Positions 53,997-64,000 of a stretch of 64,000 nt of DNA are shown here, piece after piece (the stretch's first letter is position 1; every line of letters starts with the position of its first letter). A program made the position numbers and the translations under genes. Source of the DNA: Corticibacter populi (GTDB lineage Bacteria; Pseudomonadota; Gammaproteobacteria; Burkholderiales; Burkholderiaceae_C); NCBI RefSeq assembly GCF_004217315.1, contig NZ_SGWR01000001.1, positions 620,001 to 684,000 of the forward strand. Direction: 5' to 3'. The notes under the pieces were generated by a model, which was not told the DNA's origin, searched no databases, and saw only the letters and a program-made list of their open reading frames with translations.

Positions 53997-54374
53997 GGCG
54001 CTGAACCTGCCGTGAGAACCAGTTCACGATCTTGTCGTGGGCCACGCAGGAGGCCAAAAGTGCAGCCGGGTGCGTTTTTAACCTCCTGCCCTTTACATTT
54101 ATATTCTCCCGGCAAGCGCGCACTGCGGTGTGGCAAACCCTCGCCGGGCCACCGGCCCGACTGCCGTTTGCGCCTTGCATCGATCACCCCCTGCCCTCGC
54201 TGCTGCGTGCCGGCCGCCATGTCTCCCGGACATGGCGCTCTATCCACAGCGCCGGCGATGGGCACTCCCTGGCGGCCATTGGGCCGCTTTTGCTTGGTGA
54301 CCATCCTGCCTCCCGCTGCCATGCGGCGCTGCGGGCATGGACTGGCTTGCCTCACGTTTCACTGACCGACCGAC
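53997..54374. other. Intergenic region before folD
   Basis: No convincing gene in this 378-bp stretch; the open frames across it are extensions of neighbouring frames or antisense. It has an AT-richer patch around 54070-54110 that may hold a promoter for folD. I could not assign hexamers or a terminator for the two-component operon. Confidence 0.5.
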
Positions 54375-55229
54375 ATGACCGCTCACATCATCGATGGACT
54401 TGCCCTCTCCCGCAAATTGCGCACCCAAATTGCCACCGAGGCCCAGCAACTGACTGCACAGGGCCGCCGGCCAGGGCTGGCCGTCATCCTGGTCGGCGAC
54501 AACCCGGCTTCGCAGGTCTATGTGCGCAACAAGATCAAGGCCTGCGAGGACACCGGCATCCACTCCGTGCTGGAGAAGTTCGATGCCAGCCTCAGCGAGA
54601 CCGAGCTGTTGGCTCGCATCGCCGCGCTCAACGCCGACCCGCGCATCCACGGCATCCTGGTGCAGTTGCCGCTGCCGGGGCACATCGACGAACAAAAGGT
54701 CATCGAAGCCATATCGCCGGCCAAGGACGTCGACGGCTTCCACGTCGCCAGTGCCGGCGCTCTGCTCACCGGCCTGCCCGGCGGCTTCTGGCCCTGCACA
54801 CCGCACGGCTGCCTGCAGATGCTCGACGACATCGGCTATGAACTGCGCGGCAAGCATGCCGTGGTGGTCGGGCGCAGCAACATCGTCGGCAAGCCGATGG
54901 CACTGATGCTGCTCGCGCGCAGCGCCACGGTCACCATCTGCCACAGCGCCACGCCGGACCTGGCGCACTTCACCCGCGATGCGGATGTGATCGTTGCCGC
55001 CGTCGGCAAGCGGGGCCTGATCACCCGCGACATGGTCAAGCCCGGCGCCGTGGTGATCGATGTCGGCATGAACCGCGACGACCACGGCAAGCTCTGCGGC
55101 GACGTGGATTTCGCCGGCGTCAGCGAGGTGGCCGGCTGGATCACCCCGGTGCCCGGTGGCGTCGGCCCCATGACGATCACCATGCTGCTGGCCAACACCA
55201 TCGAATCGGCCCGGCGCACGACCGCCTGA
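54375..55229 (+). CDS. folD: Methylenetetrahydrofolate dehydrogenase/cyclohydrolase
   Basis: A 284-residue bifunctional enzyme of one-carbon metabolism. Signatures are [20 protein letters not shown] near 37-55 with the catalytic Tyr and Lys, [10 protein letters not shown] near 95, the [21 protein letters not shown] motif near 163 and the closing [12 protein letters not shown]. Length matches E. coli FolD (288). The ATG follows a weak ribosome binding site. It is a single gene here. Confidence 0.96.
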   Translation: MTAHIIDGLALSRKLRTQIATEAQQLTAQGRRPGLAVILVGDNPASQVYVRNKIKACEDTGIHSVLEKFDASLSETELLARIAALNADPRIHGILVQLPLPGHIDEQKVIEAISPAKDVDGFHVASAGALLTGLPGGFWPCTPHGCLQMLDDIGYELRGKHAVVVGRSNIVGKPMALMLLARSATVTICHSATPDLAHFTRDADVIVAAVGKRGLITRDMVKPGAVVIDVGMNRDDHGKLCGDVDFAGVSEVAGWITPVPGGVGPMTITMLLANTIESARRTTA

Positions 55230-55388
55230 GCCACGCTTTCGCATTGACCCGGATCGCGCGGACCGGCTTGAAATCGTCCATGCCGGCCCGATGTGCAAGG
55301 CAAGGCACGACGCAGGCGCCATCGCATCCCATGAGACGATGGCGCCACGCCGCCATTTCCAGAACCCGCTGCTGACAGGACCCATACC

Positions 55389-57434
<2,046 letters not shown>

Positions 57435-57479
57435 GAACCTGTTTACGCGATGATCGTGGTCAGATTCCGAAGGGGCCCA

Positions 57480-59936
57480 TCAGGCCGCCGGACTCTCCGC
57501 CTGGCCCGGGGCGGGCGGCACGGCCGCCGCCTTGGGCTGAGCCAGGATCAACGTGCTGGGCGACGAGGTGGCGATGCCCGCCTTGGCCAGCCGCTCCAGG
57601 ATGTCGTAAAGCAAGGCACTGCGCGCGCCGTAGGCCTGACGTGGGCTGCTGACATAGGCCAGAGCATTGAACATCAGCCCTGACGGGCCGACGTCATCCA
57701 GATAGACGCCCGGTGCCGGCGTAGCCAGTATCAGCGGATGGGCATCAAGCGCGTCCAGGATCACCTGCCGCACCCGGCTGGCTGGCGCATCCAGCGGCAT
57801 CGGCAGCTTGATCTGCACGCGCCCGAGTGAATCGGCATAGGTCACGTTGCGTACCATCTTCGTGACGAACTCGGAATTGGGCATGATCACCGTGGAGCGG
57901 TCGCTCATCTGGATCTCGGTGGCGCGCACGTTGATGCGGCGGATGTCACCCTCGATGCCGCCGAGCGAAACCCAGTCACCCACCTTCACCGGCCGCTCGG
58001 CCAGCAGGATGATGCCCGAGACGAAGTTCTGCACGATGGCTTGCAGGCCGAAACCGATACCCACCGACAGCGCGCTGGCGATCCAGGTCACCTTCTCGAA
58101 ACCCAGCCCAGTGGCCGAGAGCGCGGTGGCAATCACCACCACATAGCCCACATAGCCGGCCAGCGTGCTCAGCGAGGCCTGCACGCTGGGCTCCAGCGAG
58201 GTGACCGGCAACAGCCGCTCACTGGTCCACTGCTTGACGACGTGGACCACGCCAATACCGACGAGAAACAGCAGCAGCCCCTGGATGATCGCCATCGGCC
58301 GCAATTGCACTTCACCCCAGGAGAAGTTGCTGCGCAGATGCTGCACCTGCAGGCCGATGTTGAGCGGGTCGCTGCCATAGGAAGCAAACAGCAGCAGCAC
58401 CGCCAACAGCGCGACGCTGGCCTGGGCAAGGCCCGCGCCCAGCACGACCCACTTCTTGCCGACCAAACCGCCGGTCGCATTCTGGTCGGCTTCAGCCGCG
58501 TCATCCGCAGCCGTGCGGCCCGTCAGCACCGCCGCCACATCGCCGATGGTGGCCGACAGGAGGTAGGCTGTCGCCAGAATCACCAGCGACCAGATCAGCT
58601 GCTGCAGTAGGAACTGCGCGAAGGCCACGAAGCCGCTGAGCAGGCTCACTGACGCCACCAGTAGCGCCAGCCCGAATGCGAGGCGCAAGGCCCGCTGGTA
58701 GCGGCGCAGCAAGCCTGCCACCCAGGTGCCGGTACCGGCCGCGGCGGGTTCTGGCTGCTGCCGCTGGGCACGTGCCACCCGCACCACGGCCGTGACCAGC
58801 AGGCCGATCATCAGCAATGCGAACACGGCATCCACCAGGATCACCGCGCCCAGCCGCGCATTGACGAGAGCACAAAGTTGCCGCGCCAGCCAGTTGCCCA
58901 CCAGCAGGCCGGCCAGCACCAGTGGCAGGTTGCGCAGCGCCGAGGCCGCCGCATCGCCAATCGGCGGCAGCCGCCAGGACGGACTGTGCGGAGCCAGCAA
59001 CGCATGCCAGAGCCCGGCGGCATAACCGCCGTACGAGACCGCGCCAATGAGCGCCAGGAACAGATGGCGCAGTGATTCTGGCAGCGGATGCAGCCAGGTG
59101 AACGCCAGGTAGATGCCGCCCAGCAGCACGAACGGCACGGTCACCGCCAATGCCACCTGCGACCATGCATAACTGCAGCGACGCAGTCGCCCGGAAGGCA
59201 CCTTGCGCGCGGCCAGGCCCATCAGACGCAGGCGCAGGCGGCGCTGCAACAGGACGATGACAACGGCCCAGACCGGCAGCAACCACCAGAGCCAGCCCGG
59301 CATGTCCTTGAAATGCGCGCGCATTTCATCGAGCAGCACCTGGCCTCGCTGGGCATCGAGGGACGGGTCGGCAGTAAGCTCACTCCAGAAGCGCCCGGTC
59401 AGGATGGAAGGGCTGCGCTGCCACAGCTGGGCCTGGAACAGGGCGCGCCGCTGCGCAGCGAGATCGGCCAGGGTCTGCTCCAGATCAAGCTTGAGAAGGC
59501 CTGCCAGGCGACTTTCCGTATCGAGGTCCAGCAGCGCCTCGTTGAGCTGCTCGCGCTGCGTGGCGATCTCCGCCGACTCCTCCCCAGCGGGGGCTTCCCC
59601 CAGTTCGGCCAGCCGCGCCGAAATATCATCACGGCGCGGCGTCAGCGACGCGGTGTAGGCGTTGAGCTCCTCATAGGTCTGCAAACCCTGGCGGCGCAGG
59701 GCATCGAGGCCCTCGTCGTCCTCGATCTTCGGCAGCTCCTGGCGGATCTGCTGCAAACTCTGGCGCGCACCGTCCAGCACGTCACCGGCCGCACTGCCCT
59801 GCTGTGCAAACGCCTGCATGGTCGCCAACAACAGGCTTGAGAGAAACAGCACCGCGAACATCCGACGCAGCAGCAGGCGGCATGAATCAAGAGGAAGAAT
59901 CGAACAGGTCATCCGGGTATCAGCGGGTTGAGGCAT
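57480..59936 (-). CDS. MscS-family mechanosensitive channel with DUF3772 domain
   Basis: An 818-residue membrane protein. A signal-like segment lies at about 20-45. A periplasmic helical domain (about 45-205, coiled-coil-like, containing the DUF3772 region) follows, then about ten hydrophobic helices. The MscS pore and beta domain sit near 620-740: SALSVGIGFGLQAIVQNFVS, then GIILLAERPVKVGDWVSLGG, and IRRINVRATEIQMSDRSTVI. It would release solutes under hypoosmotic stress. Starts at 59936 or 59912 are both possible. It is larger than MscS (286) and closer to MscK/YbiO-type proteins. Regulation is not visible. Confidence 0.9.
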   Translation of the reverse strand: MPQPADTRMTCSILPLDSCRLLLRRMFAVLFLSSLLLATMQAFAQQGSAAGDVLDGARQSLQQIRQELPKIEDDEGLDALRRQGLQTYEELNAYTASLTPRRDDISARLAELGEAPAGEESAEIATQREQLNEALLDLDTESRLAGLLKLDLEQTLADLAAQRRALFQAQLWQRSPSILTGRFWSELTADPSLDAQRGQVLLDEMRAHFKDMPGWLWWLLPVWAVVIVLLQRRLRLRLMGLAARKVPSGRLRRCSYAWSQVALAVTVPFVLLGGIYLAFTWLHPLPESLRHLFLALIGAVSYGGYAAGLWHALLAPHSPSWRLPPIGDAAASALRNLPLVLAGLLVGNWLARQLCALVNARLGAVILVDAVFALLMIGLLVTAVVRVARAQRQQPEPAAAGTGTWVAGLLRRYQRALRLAFGLALLVASVSLLSGFVAFAQFLLQQLIWSLVILATAYLLSATIGDVAAVLTGRTAADDAAEADQNATGGLVGKKWVVLGAGLAQASVALLAVLLLFASYGSDPLNIGLQVQHLRSNFSWGEVQLRPMAIIQGLLLFLVGIGVVHVVKQWTSERLLPVTSLEPSVQASLSTLAGYVGYVVVIATALSATGLGFEKVTWIASALSVGIGFGLQAIVQNFVSGIILLAERPVKVGDWVSLGGIEGDIRRINVRATEIQMSDRSTVIMPNSEFVTKMVRNVTYADSLGRVQIKLPMPLDAPASRVRQVILDALDAHPLILATPAPGVYLDDVGPSGLMFNALAYVSSPRQAYGARSALLYDILERLAKAGIATSSPSTLILAQPKAAAVPPAPGQAESPAA

Positions 59937-60165
59937 GGCATGCTTGCGCGAGTTTCATGGGGCCGCCGCATCCACACCCATGCGTGGAGGGCCAGCGGGC
60001 CCAGCCGGAAATGGCTCTCGCAGCCTGCGATTCTGCATGAACTTGTCGACCGGTGAGCCAATGCGCCTGTAGGTCGGCATCCCGTCCGTGCCTCGCCCGT
60101 GCCCTGCACGCACTGGCCCTGCGCTTATGATTGGCGGCATCTTTCCTCTGGCCACAGCCTCCGCC

Positions 60166-61659
60166 ATGACCTACCTGCTCGCCCTCGATCAAGGCACGTC
60201 CAGCTCGCGCAGCATCCTCTTCAATGCCCGTGGTCATATCGTGACCATGGCCCAGCAGGAGCTGCCGCAAAGCTACCCGCGCCCCGGCTGGGTCGAGCAC
60301 GATCCGCAGCTGATCTGGCAAACGCAACTGGCCACCGCCCGCCAGGCGCTCAAGCAGGCTGGCATCGCCGCCAGTGCGGTGCGCGCCGTGGGCATCACCA
60401 ACCAGCGTGAAACCACCGTGCTGTGGCATCGCGCCACCGGCAAGCCGCTGCACCATGCCATCGTCTGGCAGGACCGCCGTGCCGAACCTGCCTGCGCAGC
60501 GTTGCGCGAGGCCGGACACGAGGAGGCCATCTTGCGCAAGACCGGGCTGCGCATCGACGCCTACTTCTCCGCCACCAAGCTGCAATGGCTGCTCAACCAC
60601 ATTCCTGGCGCGCGCGCGCAGGCCGAGCGCGGCGAGCTGGCCTTTGGCACCGTCGACAGCTGGCTGATGTGGAACCTCACCCGTGGCGCCGCGCATGTCA
60701 CCGACGTCAGCAATGCCGCGCGCACCATGCTGTTCGACGTGCACCGCAACCGCTGGGACGAAGAACTGCTGGATCTGCTGGGCATCCCCTCCGCGCTGCT
60801 GCCCCGCGTGCAGCCATCGGCCAGCGCGTTCGGAGTGGTGCATGCCGACTGGCTGGGCGCCGAGCTGCCGATTGGCGGCGTCGCCGGTGACCAGCAAAGC
60901 GCCCTGTTCGGCCAGGCCTGCTTCTCGGGCGGCATGACCAAGAATACCTATGGCACCGGCTGCTTCATGCTCATGCACACCGGCGGGGATTTCCAGCGCT
61001 CGGCCAACGGGCTGGTCACGACCAGTGCCGCACAGGCCACCGAGGCACCCCAGTTCGCGCTGGAGGGCAGCGTGTTCGTCGGCGGTGCCGTGGTGCAATG
61101 GCTGCGCGATGGTCTCAAGGCCATCAGCAGCAGCGATGAAGTGCAGCACCTGGCCGAAACCGTGCCCGACGCTGGCGGCGTGATGCTGGTGCCGGCCTTC
61201 ACCGGACTGGGTGCGCCCTACTGGCAGCCCGATGCGCGCGGCACCATCACCGGCATCACGCGCGGCACCAGCATCGCCCACATCGCCCGCGCCGCGCTCG
61301 ACAGCATCGCCTACCAGAGCGCTGCACTACTGCTGGCCATGGGCCGCGACGTGCAAGACGCGGGTGGCGTGCCGGTGGCGGAGCTGCGGGTAGACGGTGG
61401 TGCCTGCGTCAACGACCTGCTGATGCAGTTCCAGGCCGACCTGCTGGGCATCCCGGTGCTGCGCCCGGCGGTGGTGGAGACCACCGCGCTGGGCGCCGCC
61501 TGGCTGGCCGGCCTGAGCTGCGGCCTCTATGCTGGTACTGATGAGCTGCAAAGCCTGTGGCAGGCCGAGCGGCAGTTCTTCCCGACCATGGCGCCCGAGC
61601 GCGCCGCCGAGCTGATGCAGGCCTGGGAGCACGCGGTACGCCAGGCCGTGGTGGCGTAA
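60166..61659 (+). CDS. glpK: Glycerol kinase
   Basis: A 497-residue FGGY kinase that phosphorylates glycerol. Marks are [16 protein letters not shown] at the start, [36 protein letters not shown] and the C-terminal [21 protein letters not shown] chose ATG 60166, which gives the normal family N-terminus [10 protein letters not shown]; the frame extends 26 codons upstream. A -10-like TATGAT at 60126-60131 lies in that extension. No glpF or glpD is adjacent in this window. Confidence 0.95.
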   Translation: MTYLLALDQGTSSSRSILFNARGHIVTMAQQELPQSYPRPGWVEHDPQLIWQTQLATARQALKQAGIAASAVRAVGITNQRETTVLWHRATGKPLHHAIVWQDRRAEPACAALREAGHEEAILRKTGLRIDAYFSATKLQWLLNHIPGARAQAERGELAFGTVDSWLMWNLTRGAAHVTDVSNAARTMLFDVHRNRWDEELLDLLGIPSALLPRVQPSASAFGVVHADWLGAELPIGGVAGDQQSALFGQACFSGGMTKNTYGTGCFMLMHTGGDFQRSANGLVTTSAAQATEAPQFALEGSVFVGGAVVQWLRDGLKAISSSDEVQHLAETVPDAGGVMLVPAFTGLGAPYWQPDARGTITGITRGTSIAHIARAALDSIAYQSAALLLAMGRDVQDAGGVPVAELRVDGGACVNDLLMQFQADLLGIPVLRPAVVETTALGAAWLAGLSCGLYAGTDELQSLWQAERQFFPTMAPERAAELMQAWEHAVRQAVVA

Positions 61660-61948
61660 GAATCTCTTCAAAGGCCGGCGGGCATGCCCGTCGTGCGTCT
61701 GCGTCAGCCGGCTTACACGTGCAGCTTTCACGGCATCACCGGCTGTGATCTCCTTGCTGGCGTTGGAGCGGCGTCACCGCCGCCCGGCACCACGGGGACG
61801 CCGTTGCCACAGCGAAAAAACTTTTCTTTATCAGGCATTTGCAGTAGGCTGGTCTTTGCGTTTGCGCAAACTTTGAACGGACGATGTAAATAATCGTTAA
61901 AATTCAGTAATTACTGAAATTACATGAATTGAAAGTTCGATCGGAACC
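61660..61948. promoter_or_regulatory. Control region upstream of cydDC with two palindromes
   Basis: The last ~150 bases before cydD are AT-rich. GTTTGCGCAAAC at 61860-61871 is a perfect 12-bp palindrome, and TTCAGTAATTACTGAA at 61903-61918 is a perfect 16-bp palindrome ending 30 bases before the cydD ATG. Both look like operators for dimeric regulators. They do not match the FNR consensus. The stretch before 61800 shows nothing. Confidence 0.6.
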
Positions 61949-63673
61949 ATGCCTTCCCCCCACGCTGTCGACAAGGCGCTATCGGTACCCGAGCTGCCAT
62001 CCCTGCTGCATGGGGTGGCGGCGTGGCCGTGGGTCGCACAGGCATGGTTGCTCGCGGGAGCGGTGGCCGCGCTGGCTGCCGATGCGGCCACCATCCATTG
62101 GAGCGGCGCACTGCAGGCCGCGCTGGGCATCGTGCTGATCGGCATGCTGCGTGCCAGCCTGGAGTACTGGAGCAGCAGGCGCAGCCAGCTGCAGGCGCGC
62201 ACTCACCTGACCCAACTGCGCCAGCAGGCCAGCCTGGCATTGCAGGTGCAGTCGCCGCTGGACCAGCGACGCCCGGCCTCCGGGGCGCTGACCAGCGCCT
62301 GGGTCGAACAGGCCGAGGCCATCGTGCCCTGGCTTTCCCGTTACCGGAACGCCCAGTGGCGGGTCCTGCTGGCGCCGCCGCTGATCCTGCTGTGCGTGGC
62401 ATGGCACTCGTGGCTGGCGGCATTGGTGCTGCTGCTGGCGGCCCCCATGATTCCCTTGTTCATGGCCATCGTCGGCTGGCGCGCCCAGGCCATCAGCGCC
62501 GCGCAGATGGTGGAACTTGGCCAGATGCACGGATTCCTGCTCGACCGCCTGCGCGGCCTTGCCACGCTGCGCGCCATGGATGCCGTTGGCGCCACCGCTC
62601 GTCGTCTGCGCGAGCGCGGCCTGGATCTGGCAGCGCGCAGCATGCGCGTGTTGCGGGTGGCCTTTCTTTCATCCGCGGTGCTGGAGCTGTTCGCCGCGCT
62701 AGGGGTGGCCCTGGTGGCGGTGTACGTGGGCTTTCACCTGTTGGGGCAACTGCCTTTCGGCACCTGGGGCGGCCCGCTCGACCTGCGGGCCGGGCTCTTC
62801 ATCCTGCTGCTGGCGCCGAGTTTCTTCGAACCTTTGCGCGAGCTTTCGGCCGTTTGGCACGACCGCGCCAATGGCTTGGCTGGCGCACAAAGTCTGGCCG
62901 GGCTGTCCACGCCGCTTACTCCCCTGGTCCTGGGCAAACCGCAGATGCAGGTGACGCCGCAGGGGCAACCGATGCCCGCCCTGTCGGTGGAGTTCCGCCA
63001 GGTGGAGCTGGTCATGCCCGATGCACTGGCGCCGCTGCCCAGGCTCGACGGCTTCATTCCCGCCGGCGCGCATGTGGCCATCACCGGCGCCAGTGGCAGT
63101 GGCAAAAGCCTGGTACTGGCGCTGGTCGCGGGTCTGTTGCGGCCGCAGACCGGCGAAGTCCGCATTGACGGCCAAGCCATGGATGAGGCGCATGCCGCCG
63201 GCCTGCGCCAGCGCATCGGCTGGATGGGCCAGCAGCCCCACATCTTCGCCGCTTCGGCATGGCGCAACATCACGCTGGGCCGCCCACAGATCGATCATGC
63301 CGATCTGCGCGCCACGCTGCAGGCCACCGGCCTGGCGGGCGAGGTGACAGCCCTGACCGAGACCCCGCTGGGTGAAGGCGGGGCCGGCATTTCGGGCGGC
63401 GAGGCGGTGCGACTGATGCTGGCGCGACTGGCCGCGCAGCAATCGGCCGGCTTGCTGCTGCTTGACGAGCCCACGGCCCACCTCGATGCCGAGACCGCGT
63501 CACAAGTCATCAGTGCCATCGAGACGCTCGCCGAAGGCAGGACCTTGCTGGTGGCCACGCATGACCCGCAGCTGATCGCGCGGCTGCCGCTGCGCATCGC
63601 CATCGATGCCGACAGCGCTCGCTTCGAGACGGCGACGGGCGGAATCGTGGGCAAACGGGAGGAGGCACCATGA
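61949..63673 (+). CDS. cydD: ABC exporter CydD of the cytochrome bd assembly pair
   Basis: A 574-residue half-transporter. Six membrane helices lie within ~25-320. The nucleotide-binding domain has Walker A GASGSGKS near 382, the signature as ISGGEAVRLM near 480 and Walker B LLLLDEPTAHLD near 503. CydDC exports cysteine or glutathione to the periplasm and is needed to assemble cytochrome bd. The stop overlaps cydC by four bases (ATGA). The start at 61949 follows an AT-rich operator region; the ribosome binding site is weak. Confidence 0.9.
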   Translation: MPSPHAVDKALSVPELPSLLHGVAAWPWVAQAWLLAGAVAALAADAATIHWSGALQAALGIVLIGMLRASLEYWSSRRSQLQARTHLTQLRQQASLALQVQSPLDQRRPASGALTSAWVEQAEAIVPWLSRYRNAQWRVLLAPPLILLCVAWHSWLAALVLLLAAPMIPLFMAIVGWRAQAISAAQMVELGQMHGFLLDRLRGLATLRAMDAVGATARRLRERGLDLAARSMRVLRVAFLSSAVLELFAALGVALVAVYVGFHLLGQLPFGTWGGPLDLRAGLFILLLAPSFFEPLRELSAVWHDRANGLAGAQSLAGLSTPLTPLVLGKPQMQVTPQGQPMPALSVEFRQVELVMPDALAPLPRLDGFIPAGAHVAITGASGSGKSLVLALVAGLLRPQTGEVRIDGQAMDEAHAAGLRQRIGWMGQQPHIFAASAWRNITLGRPQIDHADLRATLQATGLAGEVTALTETPLGEGGAGISGGEAVRLMLARLAAQQSAGLLLLDEPTAHLDAETASQVISAIETLAEGRTLLVATHDPQLIARLPLRIAIDADSARFETATGGIVGKREEAP

Positions 63674-64000
63674 GCGGTAACACCCCCACCAGGCCCAAGC
63701 CCCTTGCGAACCGCAACAGGCAAGCCTTGCGCACGCTGCTGGGCAGCCTGCTGCACGGGCACTGGCGCGCCATGGCCCTGGGCATGCTGCTGGCCGCCTG
63801 CACCACGCTGACGGGCGCGGCGCTGCTGGGCCTCTCGGGCTGGTTCATCACGGCCACCGCCATCGCCGGCCTCTCCAGTGCCGCAGCACTGGCCTTCAAC
63901 GTGTTCACACCATCGGCCGGCATCCGTCTGCTGGCGCTGGGCCGCACAGCCTCGCGCTATGGTGAGCGGCTGGTCACGCACGCTGCCACGCTGGCGGCGC
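63670..64000 (+). CDS. cydC: ABC exporter CydC, N-terminal part (cut by window edge)
   Basis: The first 110 residues of CydC, with no stop before the edge. After a basic N-terminus, LLGSLLHGHWRAMALGMLLA and LLGLSGWFITATAIAGLSS form the first two helices; the SGWFITATAIAG segment is typical of CydC. The region PSAGIRLLALGRTASRYGERL follows. GGAGG lies before the ATG, which overlaps the cydD stop. It is the partner half of CydD. Confidence 0.92.
   Translation, partial: MSGNTPTRPKPLANRNRQALRTLLGSLLHGHWRAMALGMLLAACTTLTGAALLGLSGWFITATAIAGLSSAAALAFNVFTPSAGIRLLALGRTASRYGERLVTHAATLAA

Overview
The window looks like a high-GC betaproteobacterial chromosome, most likely Burkholderiales and probably Comamonadaceae. 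This rests on the GC-rich codon use, the pyruvate dehydrogenase operon layout (aceE, aceF with two lipoyl domains, lpdA with its own lipoyl domain), and the run sensor kinase/response regulator, folD, M3 oligopeptidase, MscS channel, glpK, cydDC. The species is not determinable from sequence reading alone.

Region 1 (1-14.9 kb, mostly minus strand) is the replication and maintenance module of an integrative conjugative element of the PFGI-1/SPI-7/clc class. In transcription order it has a low-complexity protein, ParA, ParB, a DUF2857 protein, a small winged-helix-like protein, the STY4528-type replication protein, a second small winged-helix-like protein, a PFL_4669-family protein, a DUF3158-like protein, SSB, an unknown protein coupled to an SNF2 helicase, a STY4534/DUF3577 protein, a DUF3275 protein and a gene cut by the window edge. 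Four 36-bp direct repeats, each carrying two palindromes, lie between the STY4528-type gene and the next gene and are a candidate origin or binding array. A small plus-strand gene at 5.7 kb sits behind a long inverted repeat that contains its ribosome binding site.

Region 2 (15.0-26.2 kb, plus strand) is a zinc-starvation island: a Zur repressor behind a palindromic Zur-like box, two COG0523 metal-chaperone GTPases (one with a His-rich tract), zinc-independent FolE2, and second copies of housekeeping enzymes (CysS, YidD, gamma carbonic anhydrase, ThrS, dihydroorotase, a PBP7-type endopeptidase, HisI). Most of these genes overlap by four bases or lie a few bases apart, so this is one long operon with a 143-base gap before the carbonic anhydrase gene and a 66-base gap before hisI. 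The HisI copy has Asp in place of one zinc-binding Cys, whereas the CysS and ThrS copies keep their zinc ligands.

Region 3 (26.3-28.8 kb) is conjugative-element debris: a nonsense-mutated lytic transglycosylase tail, an unknown lower-GC gene, and a PilL lipoprotein whose C-terminus runs into an IS3-family end. Together with region 1 this brackets the zinc island with ICE genes.

Region 4 (28.9-42.2 kb, plus strand) is an iron/siderophore uptake locus: an AraC-family regulator, an internally deleted TonB receptor remnant, a DUF3649/PepSY/DUF3325 inner-membrane set, two paralogous beta-propeller lipoproteins flanking an intact TonB-dependent siderophore receptor, then a binding protein, two FecCD permeases and an ATPase. 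A 263-bp MITE-like element with a CTAG duplication is inserted in the 3' end of the ATPase gene.

Region 5 (42.4-64 kb) holds a hipBA toxin-antitoxin pair, the pyruvate dehydrogenase operon (minus strand), a divergent two-component system, folD, a large M3 peptidase, an MscS-type channel, glycerol kinase, and cydD followed by the start of cydC.
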